Source: Bacillota bacterium (lineage in GTDB: Bacteria > Bacillota > Clostridia > Christensenellales > CAG-138). From it: a DNA stretch of 17,713 nt. The position numbers and the translations under genes are program-made. Where the stretch lies: NCBI GenBank assembly GCA_023458355.1, contig JAEWZS010000256.1:1-17713 (forward strand), read 5' to 3'. The notes beneath the pieces were generated by a model, which made no database searches, was not told where the DNA came from, and was given only the letters and a program-made list of their open reading frames with translations. Shown one piece after another: positions 8,360 through 13,846 of the stretch. Position 1 is the stretch's first letter; every line of letters begins with the position of its first letter.

Positions 8360-9643
8360 TTGAACGATATAAATCCCTTTGGTGTGCTAAAGCTCCATGA
8401 ACGTGCCGTACAGATAACACTTCAAGCCGAATCCGAACTTTCAGAGGTTTTTTCCCGTATTGACGAGATAGAGGCAGAAAATCAGGCGCGCGTGTTAAAT
8501 GCTTTTCAAGAGGAAAGGGTAGCACTTAGGCATTTTTCGCCTACCACGGGCTACGGCTACGGCGACGATGGTCGCGATACGCTCGACCGTGTGTTTGCAC
8601 GAGCGCTTGAGGCGGAGGATGCGCTCGTCCGTCCGCAGTTCACCTCGGGTACGCATGCCATTTTCACGGCGTTAGCCGGGCTTTTAGAGCCACACGATAC
8701 GCTTCTGTCCGTTACAGGCAAACCCTACGATACGCTTGAAAAGGCAATCGGCATTAGCGGTGATGAACACGGCTCGCTAAAACGCCTCGGTGTGAGGTAT
8801 AAGGAGATTGGGGTTGCTGAGGATGGGAAAATAGACCTCGATACTGTCCTGAGTGCACTTGATGTACCGGTAAAGATTGTATATGTGCAGCGCTCTCGAG
8901 GTTATTCGTGGCGCAATGCTATAATACCCGAGCATATGGATCCATTGTTTTCTGCCGTGCATAAAAAGGTACCGGAGGCAATTATCGTAGTGGACAATTG
9001 CTACGGTGAGTTTACCTGTGCACATGAGCCTGCGTTTTACGGTGCGGATGTTGAAATCGGCTCGCTTATCAAAAACCCCGGCGGCGGGATTGCACCAACA
9101 GGCGGGTATATTGCAGGAAAATCTACTTACATAGAGCGCATCGCACAAAGGCTTACAGTGCCAGGTATGGGTCGCGAGGTTGGTTCCTATGCTGGGAGCT
9201 ATCAACCCTTTTATCAGGGGCTTTTTTTAGCACCGCATGTAACCGCACAAAGCGTGAAGACCGCTGCTTTGTTTGCAAAGGTGTTTGAACTTACGGGCAT
9301 GGAAACGATGCCGCAAAGTGCTGCCATTCGCTCCGATATCGTACAGGCATTACGTTTTTCTTCTGCTGAGGCGCTGATTGCGTTTTGCCAAAGTATTCAA
9401 AAGGCGTCTCCTGTGGATAGCTTTGCCATTCCGGAACCTTGGGATATGCCGGGATATACAAGTGAGGTCATCATGGCCGCAGGCGCGTTTGTTCAGGGCG
9501 CATCCATTGAGTTGAGCGCCGATGCACCGCTTATTGCACCCTATACGGCTTATGTGCAGGGAGGGCTGACATACAGCCACGGTAGAATTGGCGTAATGTA
9601 TGCTCTCGATGCGCTCATAAAAATCGGAGAAATAAAAGCATAG
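8360..9643 (+). CDS. PLP-dependent methionine gamma-lyase / aluminium-resistance family protein (YnbB-like)
   Basis: A 427-residue fold-type I PLP enzyme of the family annotated as methionine gamma-lyase-like or aluminium resistance protein; B. subtilis YnbB belongs to it and also lies near hfq. Visible features are the phosphate-binding segment TSGTHAI at 96-102, VDNCYGEF with D212 (expected to contact the pyridine nitrogen), and SLIKNPGGG with K238 as the probable Schiff-base lysine, followed by a glycine-rich stretch. The true substrate of most family members is unknown, so the lyase name should be read as a family label. The start is TTG at 8360, 3 nt after hfq, with GAGGA at 8345-8349 inside the hfq end. 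It is the last gene of the operon; a strong hairpin follows. Confidence 0.88.
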   Translation: MNDINPFGVLKLHERAVQITLQAESELSEVFSRIDEIEAENQARVLNAFQEERVALRHFSPTTGYGYGDDGRDTLDRVFARALEAEDALVRPQFTSGTHAIFTALAGLLEPHDTLLSVTGKPYDTLEKAIGISGDEHGSLKRLGVRYKEIGVAEDGKIDLDTVLSALDVPVKIVYVQRSRGYSWRNAIIPEHMDPLFSAVHKKVPEAIIVVDNCYGEFTCAHEPAFYGADVEIGSLIKNPGGGIAPTGGYIAGKSTYIERIAQRLTVPGMGREVGSYAGSYQPFYQGLFLAPHVTAQSVKTAALFAKVFELTGMETMPQSAAIRSDIVQALRFSSAEALIAFCQSIQKASPVDSFAIPEPWDMPGYTSEVIMAAGAFVQGASIELSADAPLIAPYTAYVQGGLTYSHGRIGVMYALDALIKIGEIKA

Positions 9644-9646
9644 TAA

Positions 9647-9675
9647 AAGGGCAAAAGCCATTAGCTTTTGCCCTT
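9647..9675. terminator. Bidirectional terminator between the miaB-ynbB-like operon and lexA
   Basis: Perfect 12-bp stem AAGGGCAAAAGC (9647-9658) with GCTTTTGCCCTT (9664-9675) and a 5-nt loop. A T-rich stretch follows on the plus strand (CTTGTATTT), and TTTTAC follows on the minus strand. It sits between convergent genes, 4 nt after the PLP-enzyme stop and 44 nt from the lexA stop. Confidence 0.85.
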
Positions 9676-9718
9676 CTTGTATTTACTACTGCTATTTACG
9701 AGAAAACATAGTCGGTTC

Positions 9719-10333
9719 TTAATACTGACGAATGAGACCGATTACCTTACCTACGATTTCTACTTCGTCATAGTTCGCGTAAATAGGGGACATGCTTGTG
9801 TTTTCCGGCTGTAGCCGAACCCTGTCCTTTTCAAAAAACACGCGTTTCACGGTAGCGGTATCCCCGCCGATGCGCGCGACGACTATATCGTTGTTGCCGG
9901 CGGACATTCCGCTATGCACAACGATCATATCGCCGTCAAACATACCGATGTCGATCATACTTTCACCGCTTACGTGCAGTAAAAAAGCCTCGTCTGTCTG
10001 CGCACCATGTAGGAGCGAAGGGGGGAGGGGGAAGTATTCTTGAACATTATCCTCTGCAAAAATAGGTTGACCTGCTGCAACCGTGCCTATAAGAGGAATC
10101 GACTGTGCTTGCGGAGCGGTAGCTTGCGTGAGCGTGATGGAACGCTGCATGGAGGGGGTAAGGCGTATGTAACCCTTATCGGAAAGCCCTTTTAAATGCG
10201 AATGTACGCTCGATGTGGATTTTAAGCCGACCGCAGCGCCTATTTCACGCACGGTAGGCGGGAAGGAACGCTCTTCAATAAATGAGCGGATATAGTCGTA
10301 AACCGCTTGCTGGGTCTTTCCTAAGCCTTTCAT
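9719..10333 (-). CDS. lexA: SOS repressor LexA
   Basis: Represses SOS genes and self-cleaves when bound to the RecA filament. The 204-residue protein has an N-terminal winged helix-turn-helix (about 1-65, with FPPTVREIGAAVGLKSTSSV as recognition region) and a C-terminal S24 peptidase domain. The scissile bond is A87-G88 in TVAAGQPIF, the nucleophile is S125 in GESM, and the general base is K163 in ATVKRVF; all are intact. An AAGGCGG site lies about 8 nt before the ATG. The promoter region carries a good LexA/DinR box, so autoregulation is likely. recA lies in the same window, about 7 kb away. Confidence 0.98.
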   Translation of the reverse strand: MKGLGKTQQAVYDYIRSFIEERSFPPTVREIGAAVGLKSTSSVHSHLKGLSDKGYIRLTPSMQRSITLTQATAPQAQSIPLIGTVAAGQPIFAEDNVQEYFPLPPSLLHGAQTDEAFLLHVSGESMIDIGMFDGDMIVVHSGMSAGNNDIVVARIGGDTATVKRVFFEKDRVRLQPENTSMSPIYANYDEVEIVGKVIGLIRQY

Positions 10334-10347
10334 ATGGGATACCGCCT

Positions 10348-10376
10348 TTTATTGATTATGCATTCGGTGGTATAAT
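10348..10376 (+). promoter_or_regulatory. Candidate promoter of the Cys-rich protein gene
   Basis: An extended -10 TGG-TATAAT has its hexamer at 10371-10376. The -35 position 17 bp upstream reads TTTATT, matching consensus weakly. Transcription would start near 10383, inside the palindrome, about 68 nt before the ATG at 10451. Confidence 0.5.
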
Positions 10377-10395
10377 ACTAGTAGTATTATACCAC
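10367..10395. repeat. Perfect 13-bp inverted repeat with opposed extended -10 boxes
   Basis: GTGGTATAATACT (10367-10379) is mirrored exactly by AGTATTATACCAC (10383-10395) with the 3-nt spacer AGT. Each strand therefore carries TGGTATAAT, an extended -10 element. The repeat is longer than the two hexamers need. It could be an operator for an unknown regulator as well as a pair of overlapping, mutually exclusive promoters. Confidence 0.9.
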
Positions 10396-10414
10396 AGGCG
10401 GTGTAGAACAGCAA
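10386..10414 (-). promoter_or_regulatory. Promoter of lexA
   Basis: On the minus strand TTGCTG (10409-10414) is followed after 17 bp by a perfect extended -10, TGG then TATAAT (10386-10391). Transcription should start near 10379, about 46 nt before the lexA ATG. The -35 overlaps a candidate LexA box and the -10 lies in the right arm of a perfect palindrome. Confidence 0.75.
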
Positions 10415-10425
10415 ACACTTGTTCG
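10412..10425 (-). promoter_or_regulatory. Candidate LexA/DinR box (SOS box)
   Basis: Read on the minus strand the sequence is CGAACAAGTGTTTG. Against the B. subtilis LexA consensus CGAACRNRYGTTYC it differs only in the last base. It overlaps the lexA -35 box, the expected position for autorepression, and lies between the probable start and the CDS of the divergent Cys-rich gene, so LexA could block both. Confidence 0.75.
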
Positions 10426-10450
10426 TTTTGAACCGCAAAGGAGCGAAACA

Positions 10451-10819
10451 ATGGAAGATCATCTTGAAAACGATATCTGTGATCTTGATTCGAATAAAAT
10501 ATGTGATAATTGCTGCAAATGCTTGGAACAACCCGATAAGCCAATTGATGATAATGGCTACCGCGTAATTGCAGCTAAATTTCGCGCAGAGGACACGGAA
10601 GAATATGCCGTTGAACGCGAGCAGGAATCCGCCATTGCATCGCTGTTTCAAGACGACGAGAGCGACAGGGAAGAATATAATGAAATAGATCCCTTGGATA
10701 TCCCGCCCGATCTTATGGCGGAATGGGAAGCGAAGCTCGCCGCGTCTTTCAGAAAGGATGAGGAAGGGGAAACCTCTTCGCAAATGAAACTAAAAGGCAG
10801 CAGGAAAAGGCGTGTTTAG
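10451..10819 (+). CDS. Hypothetical acidic Cys-rich protein divergent from lexA
   Basis: Function not recognised. The 122-residue protein starts at an ATG with a clear AAAGGAG site at about 10436-10442. The N-terminus is cysteine-rich with C10, C18, C21, C22 and C24 (pattern CDNCCKC), which could bind zinc or an Fe-S cluster. Residues 45-110 are strongly acidic, ending in a short basic tail. No signal peptide or membrane segment is visible, so it is probably cytoplasmic. It diverges from lexA across a shared palindromic promoter region with a LexA box, so SOS control is plausible. Its stop overlaps the stop of the convergent recombinase gene by 4 nt, leaving no room for a terminator. The opposite-strand frame over the same stretch lacks a ribosome site and looks like a shadow. 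Confidence 0.8.
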   Translation: MEDHLENDICDLDSNKICDNCCKCLEQPDKPIDDNGYRVIAAKFRAEDTEEYAVEREQESAIASLFQDDESDREEYNEIDPLDIPPDLMAEWEAKLAASFRKDEEGETSSQMKLKGSRKRRV

Positions 10820-11943
10820 GTTTTAGGGGATTCCTCTTCCCGAAGCTTAACGACCTGAGCAGCAAGGCGCCTGCGGTCTTTTGAGATGGCGGCATAATGC
10901 CTACGTGTGGTGTTTACGTCGCGATGTCCGAGTACATCTGCGACAAGATAGATATCGCCCGTTTCGCGGTACAGCGAGGTCCCGTAGGTACTGCGAAGCT
11001 TGTGAGGCGATATTTTTTTGAGCGGTGTAGCAACAGAGGCATATTTTTTTACGAGGTTTTCAATGGCCCGCACGGTGAGACGCTTATTTTGCAGCGATAG
11101 AAACAGCGCATTTTCGTGCCCTTCAGCAGCCATAAGCTTTTCTCGATCGAGCATGTAGTTAAGAAGCGCAGCGCGTGCTTCATCGCCAAACACTAAAATA
11201 TCCTGCTTGCCGCCTTTTCTGATGATGGAAAATTCGTTGGCGCTGAAATTAATATCGTCCATATCAATTCCGACAAGCTCGCTGATGCGGATTCCCGTTC
11301 CCAAAAAGAGCGTTAGGATTGCCAAGTCGCGCGACTGCGTTAGCTTGTGGTATTTTTTTTGCGTTTCACTCAGACCTTCTCCGCTTTGCACGGCATCGAG
11401 AAGGTTAGCGACCTCATCCGGCTCTAAACGGACGATGGTTTTATCGCGGATCACGGGTATATCCACGAGGGCAGGGGGGTTGTGCTCGATTTTCTCCTTT
11501 TTGAGGAAGTATTTGTATAGGGAGCGTATCGCCGACAGCTTGCGCGCCTTTGCGCGCTCATGGTTAAACACCTCGGTGTTTTCTTCGTTGGTGTAAAGCG
11601 AGATATGCCCTAAAAACATTTCAATTTGCGTCGCAGACACGGAATCAAGCGCCGAGAGCGTGAACGTTTTAGCGGTAAAGTCCTTAAAATCTTCGAGCTC
11701 GGAAATTAGATACTTAAAAAACAGACGAAGGTCTACGGCATAAGCATAGCGTGTCCTGATGAGCGTTGTGTTTTCCATGCCGCGAAAAAAATCCTCGCAA
11801 AACGGAGGAAGCTCTTTGAGCGCATCCTTGAGCTTGCGCAAATATTCCTTGTACTGTGTGCCGGCGTAGTCGTTAGGCAAGCTTACTCGCGCCTCCTTCA
11901 AAAACACGTTGTCGGGGGGGGAATGGAAAAAGGATTTAGTCAT
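10816..11943 (-). CDS. Tyrosine recombinase/integrase (XerC/XerD-like)
   Basis: Site-specific recombinase of the Xer/phage integrase family; 375 residues from the ATG at 11943. A SAM-like N-terminal DNA-binding domain spans about 45-160. The catalytic domain has all active-site residues: R219 in GTGIRISEL, a lysine at 243 or 246 in RKGGK, H314 and R317 in HKLR, H340 in LGHRD, and nucleophile Y350. With the ATG the leader would be only about 8 nt and has no ribosome site. A strong AAGGAGG at 11892-11898 precedes an in-frame TTG at 11880, so the true protein may start there with MPNDYAG (354 residues), which would also drop the odd C-rich codons 7-12. A 14-bp-arm palindrome with a 6-nt centre covers its promoter. 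No phage or transposon genes flank it, so a chromosomal Xer-type role is more likely than a prophage remnant; its target is unknown. Confidence 0.9.
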   Translation of the reverse strand: MTKSFFHSPPDNVFLKEARVSLPNDYAGTQYKEYLRKLKDALKELPPFCEDFFRGMENTTLIRTRYAYAVDLRLFFKYLISELEDFKDFTAKTFTLSALDSVSATQIEMFLGHISLYTNEENTEVFNHERAKARKLSAIRSLYKYFLKKEKIEHNPPALVDIPVIRDKTIVRLEPDEVANLLDAVQSGEGLSETQKKYHKLTQSRDLAILTLFLGTGIRISELVGIDMDDINFSANEFSIIRKGGKQDILVFGDEARAALLNYMLDREKLMAAEGHENALFLSLQNKRLTVRAIENLVKKYASVATPLKKISPHKLRSTYGTSLYRETGDIYLVADVLGHRDVNTTRRHYAAISKDRRRLAAQVVKLREEESPKT

Positions 11944-11957
11944 CCATCTTTTTATAA

Positions 11958-11986
11958 ATTATACTATTCGTTAAAGACAAGTTTAA
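11958..11986 (-). promoter_or_regulatory. Candidate promoter of the recombinase gene
   Basis: On the minus strand a perfect -10 TATAAT (11958-11963) has TTAAAC (11981-11986) 17 bp upstream, a weak -35. Both the spacer and the -35 lie within the palindrome at 11962-11995, so a protein bound there would block the promoter. The start would be near 11951. Confidence 0.55.
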
Positions 11987-11995
11987 CGAATAGTA
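11962..11995. repeat. 14-bp perfect inverted repeat with 6-nt centre upstream of the recombinase
   Basis: TACTATTCGTTAAA (11962-11975) and TTTAACGAATAGTA (11982-11995) are exact reverse complements around GACAAG. The 6-nt centre and two recombinase-sized arms match the geometry of Xer dif sites. Its place over the promoter also fits an operator. A terminator for rnhA is less likely because no clear T-run follows on either strand. Confidence 0.9.
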
Positions 11996-12024
11996 AGGAA
12001 TAAATCAAGAGACAAAATGGATGT

Positions 12025-12486
12025 TTACGGCGTTTTGGCTGCCTCTTCCGTACGAAGCTGTGCGATGGCCCCTCTTGCAAGCGCATCGCAGCGGTTGTTG
12101 TATGCGTTGTCGCTGTGGCCTTTTACTTTGATCCATTCCACGCGATGTGTTTTAGTGAGTGAAATCAATTCCTCCCAAAGGTCTCGGTTTTCAACATCTT
12201 TTTTTGAGCTCGTTCTCCAACCGTTCATCTGCCATTGATGAATCCATCGTTCGTTAAATGCACGCGCCAAATAAGCGCTGTCCGTATAAAGCTTCACTTC
12301 ACAAGGTTCTTTGAGAGCTTTGAGAGCTTCGATGGCAGCCATAAGCTCCATACGGTTGTTGGTTGTATGCGCCTCAGAACCGGAAAGCTCCTTTTCCGCC
12401 TCGTTGTATTTTAAAACTGCGCCCCAACCGCCGGGTCCCGGGTTTCCCGAGCATGCTCCGTCCGTATAAATTGTTATATTTTTCAC
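12025..12486 (-). CDS. rnhA: Ribonuclease HI
   Basis: Cleaves the RNA strand of RNA-DNA hybrids, removing R-loops and primer RNA. The protein is 153 residues from the GTG at 12486. The catalytic carboxylates are D9 (YTDGACSGNPGPGG), E47 (NNRMELMAAI), D69 (LYTDSAYL) and D134, with H124 in VKGHSDNAYNNRCD; the whole type 1 active site and the basic handle region (QWQMNGWRTSSKK) are present. The GTG at 12486 is preferred over the TTG at 12492 because the GGGGG site at 12495-12499 is 8 nt from the GTG but only 2 nt from the TTG, and the resulting MKNITIYTDG is the usual family start. It lies upstream of the recombinase on the same strand, with 81 nt and a palindrome between them. Confidence 0.96.
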   Translation of the reverse strand: MKNITIYTDGACSGNPGPGGWGAVLKYNEAEKELSGSEAHTTNNRMELMAAIEALKALKEPCEVKLYTDSAYLARAFNERWIHQWQMNGWRTSSKKDVENRDLWEELISLTKTHRVEWIKVKGHSDNAYNNRCDALARGAIAQLRTEEAAKTP

Positions 12487-12514
12487 AAACAAATCCCCCG
12501 TAGGTACTGTTTCT

Positions 12515-12543
12515 ATTATAACATCCGGTCTATATCCTTGAAA
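12515..12543 (-). promoter_or_regulatory. Candidate promoter of rnhA
   Basis: On the minus strand a perfect -10 TATAAT (12515-12520) has TTTCAA (12538-12543) 17 bp upstream as a weak -35. It lies about 29 nt before the GTG start and back-to-back with the tRNA-Trp promoter. Confidence 0.55.
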
Positions 12544-12556
12544 GCGGATTCTTCGA

Positions 12557-12586
12557 TTGACACCGATAAAGCAGAAATGCTATAAT
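12557..12586 (+). promoter_or_regulatory. Promoter of tRNA-Trp
   Basis: Perfect -35 TTGACA (12557-12562) and perfect -10 TATAAT (12581-12586) with an 18-bp spacer, 17 nt before the tRNA. The consensus hexamers are typical of a strong stable-RNA promoter. Confidence 0.9.
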
Positions 12587-12603
12587 ACCAACGTTGCAAA
12601 TTT

Positions 12604-12677
12604 AGGGGCATGATGTAATGGTAACATAGCGGTCTCCAAAACCGTTCTTGAGGGTTCGAGTCCTTCTGCCCCTGCCA
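12604..12677 (+). tRNA. tRNA-Trp (anticodon CCA)
   Basis: Plus-strand cloverleaf with acceptor AGGGGCA/TGCCCCT, anticodon stem GCGGT/ACCGT and loop CTCCAAA, giving anticodon CCA. The discriminator is G, the known tryptophan identity base, and the 3' CCA is encoded. It is a single-gene unit with its own promoter and terminator. Confidence 0.97.
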
Positions 12678-12705
12678 AAGAAACCACGCGAAAGCGTGGT
12701 TTCTT
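12678..12705 (+). terminator. Terminator of tRNA-Trp
   Basis: Stem AAGAAACCACGC (12678-12689) with GCGTGGTTTCTT (12694-12705) closes a GAAA tetraloop directly after the tRNA CCA. The right arm ends in T-rich sequence, though no long T-run follows. Confidence 0.8.
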
Positions 12706-12844
12706 CAACTATGTTTGCTTTTCAACCACGTTATCAGTTTTGACACCTGTAATGCTTTAAGATAAAAACAATAAGAACTAAAATTATCTATACGATGCAT
12801 TTTAACCACATATCTATCAATTCGTACCGACTGCGGATAAACAA

Positions 12845-12873
12845 TAGAAAGCCACTCCCCCGCCGACTATACT
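12845..12873 (+). promoter_or_regulatory. Candidate promoter of the LytTR/DUF3021 pair
   Basis: TAGAAA (12845-12850) and TATACT (12868-12873) are separated by 17 bp; 4 and 5 of 6 bases match consensus. Transcription would start near 12880, just before the AAGGAG site. A second possible pair, TTGACA at 12740-12745 with TAAAAA at 12763-12768, is less convincing. Confidence 0.5.
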
Positions 12874-12881
12874 TTAAGTAT
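12869..12881. promoter_or_regulatory. Short palindrome over the LytTR gene promoter (candidate operator)
   Basis: ATACTT (12869-12874) and AAGTAT (12876-12881) form a perfect 6-bp inverted repeat with a 1-nt centre, spanning the -10 box and the expected start site. A regulator, perhaps the LytTR protein itself, could bind here. LytTR proteins more often bind direct repeats, so this is tentative. Confidence 0.45.
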
Positions 12882-12900
12882 GACAAGGAGATGAGAAAAC

Positions 12901-13341
12901 GTGCAGATTGAAGTCAAGCTTGACGCATCCTTAAGTGAACCGAAAGTTATTATCTATGCCGACAGGATGAGCGACGAAGTGAGCGACATCGTCAAAAAGC
13001 TGTCCGAGGATATCCCGCAGATGATAGCCGGTTTTCACGAAAATACCCTTGAATTATTAGAGCCGACGGAGATCATCCGCGTGTATGCCGCTGCGGGAAA
13101 AACCTTAGCGGAAACGGAAAAGGGCGAATATTCGCTCCGACTTCGCCTTTATGAGTTGGAGAATAGGCTCGACAAACGGAGTTTTGTGCGGATATCCAAC
13201 TCGGAGATCATCCATCTAAAAAAGGTGAAGACATTCGACTTGAGCTTTACGGGAACAATTTGCGTCGCTTTTAAAAATGGTACAGTCACGTACGTTTCGA
13301 GACGATATGTCAGAAAAATCAAACAAGTATTAGGAATATGA
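12901..13341 (+). CDS. LytTR-domain transcriptional regulator
   Basis: A 146-residue protein with no receiver domain. The first 45 or so residues form a short N-terminal extension, and the C-terminal half is a LytTR DNA-binding domain: FVRISNSEIIHLKKVKTFDL, FKNGTVTYVSRRYVRKIKQVL, which are typical LytTR beta strands and final helix. The start is GTG at 12901 with AAGGAG at 12885-12890. It is followed after 10 nt by a membrane-protein gene of the DUF3021 type. Such pairs are common in Firmicutes and may work like streptococcal LytTR regulator/membrane-inhibitor modules, where the membrane partner holds the regulator inactive; that comparison is inference. What the pair controls is unknown. Confidence 0.9.
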   Translation: MQIEVKLDASLSEPKVIIYADRMSDEVSDIVKKLSEDIPQMIAGFHENTLELLEPTEIIRVYAAAGKTLAETEKGEYSLRLRLYELENRLDKRSFVRISNSEIIHLKKVKTFDLSFTGTICVAFKNGTVTYVSRRYVRKIKQVLGI

Positions 13342-13351
13342 GGAGATTACT

Positions 13352-13798
13352 ATGAAGAAAATCGTGTTTTTGCGCGGGCTTTTGGGGTTTCCGCTCGGTA
13401 TTGCGGTGGGCTATATCATTACCATATTTATTTCGTTTAGCTTGGGTACCGGTCAATATTCGCCTTGTGTACCGCAGCTTGCCGAGGCTTTGAATGAAGT
13501 CGGTGCAGTTGCTTTACAGGCTACACTTTGTGGGCTAATCGGTGCCTCCTTTGCGGCATGTTCCGTGATTTGGGAAATGGAAAAATGGAGTATTGCAAAG
13601 CAGACGGGTATCTATTTTCTGATTACAGCTCTTACAATGATGCCGATTGCTTATTTTCTAAACTGGATGGAGCATACGATAACCGGATTTCTGGTTTATT
13701 TCGGTGTTTTTGTCGTGATCTTTTTAATTATATGGGCAATCCAATACCTAATTTGGCGAAGAAAGATCAATCAAATGAACGAAAAGCTGAAAAAATAA
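13352..13798 (+). CDS. DUF3021-type four-helix membrane protein
   Basis: A 148-residue integral membrane protein with four hydrophobic segments at about 7-31, 52-74, 84-105 and 110-135, and a basic, charged C-terminal tail (RRKINQMNEKLKK) probably in the cytoplasm. Size, topology and its place directly behind a LytTR regulator match the DUF3021 family, which has no established biochemical function. AGGAGA at 13341-13346 serves its ATG and overlaps the stop of the regulator gene, so the two are surely co-transcribed. A strong terminator follows. It may be an inhibitor or sensor for the LytTR protein; nothing in the sequence proves this. Confidence 0.85.
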   Translation: MKKIVFLRGLLGFPLGIAVGYIITIFISFSLGTGQYSPCVPQLAEALNEVGAVALQATLCGLIGASFAACSVIWEMEKWSIAKQTGIYFLITALTMMPIAYFLNWMEHTITGFLVYFGVFVVIFLIIWAIQYLIWRRKINQMNEKLKK

Positions 13799-13804
13799 TG
13801 ACTG

Positions 13805-13836
13805 AAGGGGCTGATTTCTTAAGAAATCAGCCCCTT
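13805..13836. terminator. Bidirectional terminator: perfect 32-bp palindrome
   Basis: AAGGGGCTGATTTCTT (13805-13820) is exactly mirrored by AAGAAATCAGCCCCTT (13821-13836), with TTTT continuing on the plus strand. It lies between the convergent DUF3021-type and dipeptidase genes, 7 nt and 11 nt from their stops, and can end both transcripts. Confidence 0.92.
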
Positions 13837-13846
13837 TTACGTTGTT

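Noticed and set aside
10421..10434. GTTC-N5-GAAC inverted repeat as a second LexA box
   Set aside because: The half sites are in the reverse order of the Firmicute box (GAAC-N4-GTTC), so it does not match the known motif.
10349..10783. Minus-strand open frame of 144 residues opposite the Cys-rich gene
   Set aside because: It lacks a ribosome site, runs into the lexA promoter palindrome, and overlaps a plus-strand frame with a clear AAAGGAG site and normal codon use.
10816..11943. Recombinase as part of a prophage or integrative element
   Set aside because: No excisionase, phage, conjugation or cargo genes and no flanking direct repeats are visible; all neighbours are chromosomal housekeeping genes.
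11962..11995. Palindrome as intrinsic terminator of rnhA
   Set aside because: The stem is AT-rich and the sequence after it on the minus strand (TAATTTATAAAAAG) has no real T-run. Overlap with a TATAAT-containing promoter makes an operator or recombination site more likely.
12706..12840. Possible small gene or riboswitch between tRNA-Trp and the LytTR gene
   Set aside because: The stretch is AT-rich with stop codons in all frames and no visible conserved RNA element; only a weak promoter-like pair at 12740-12768 was seen.
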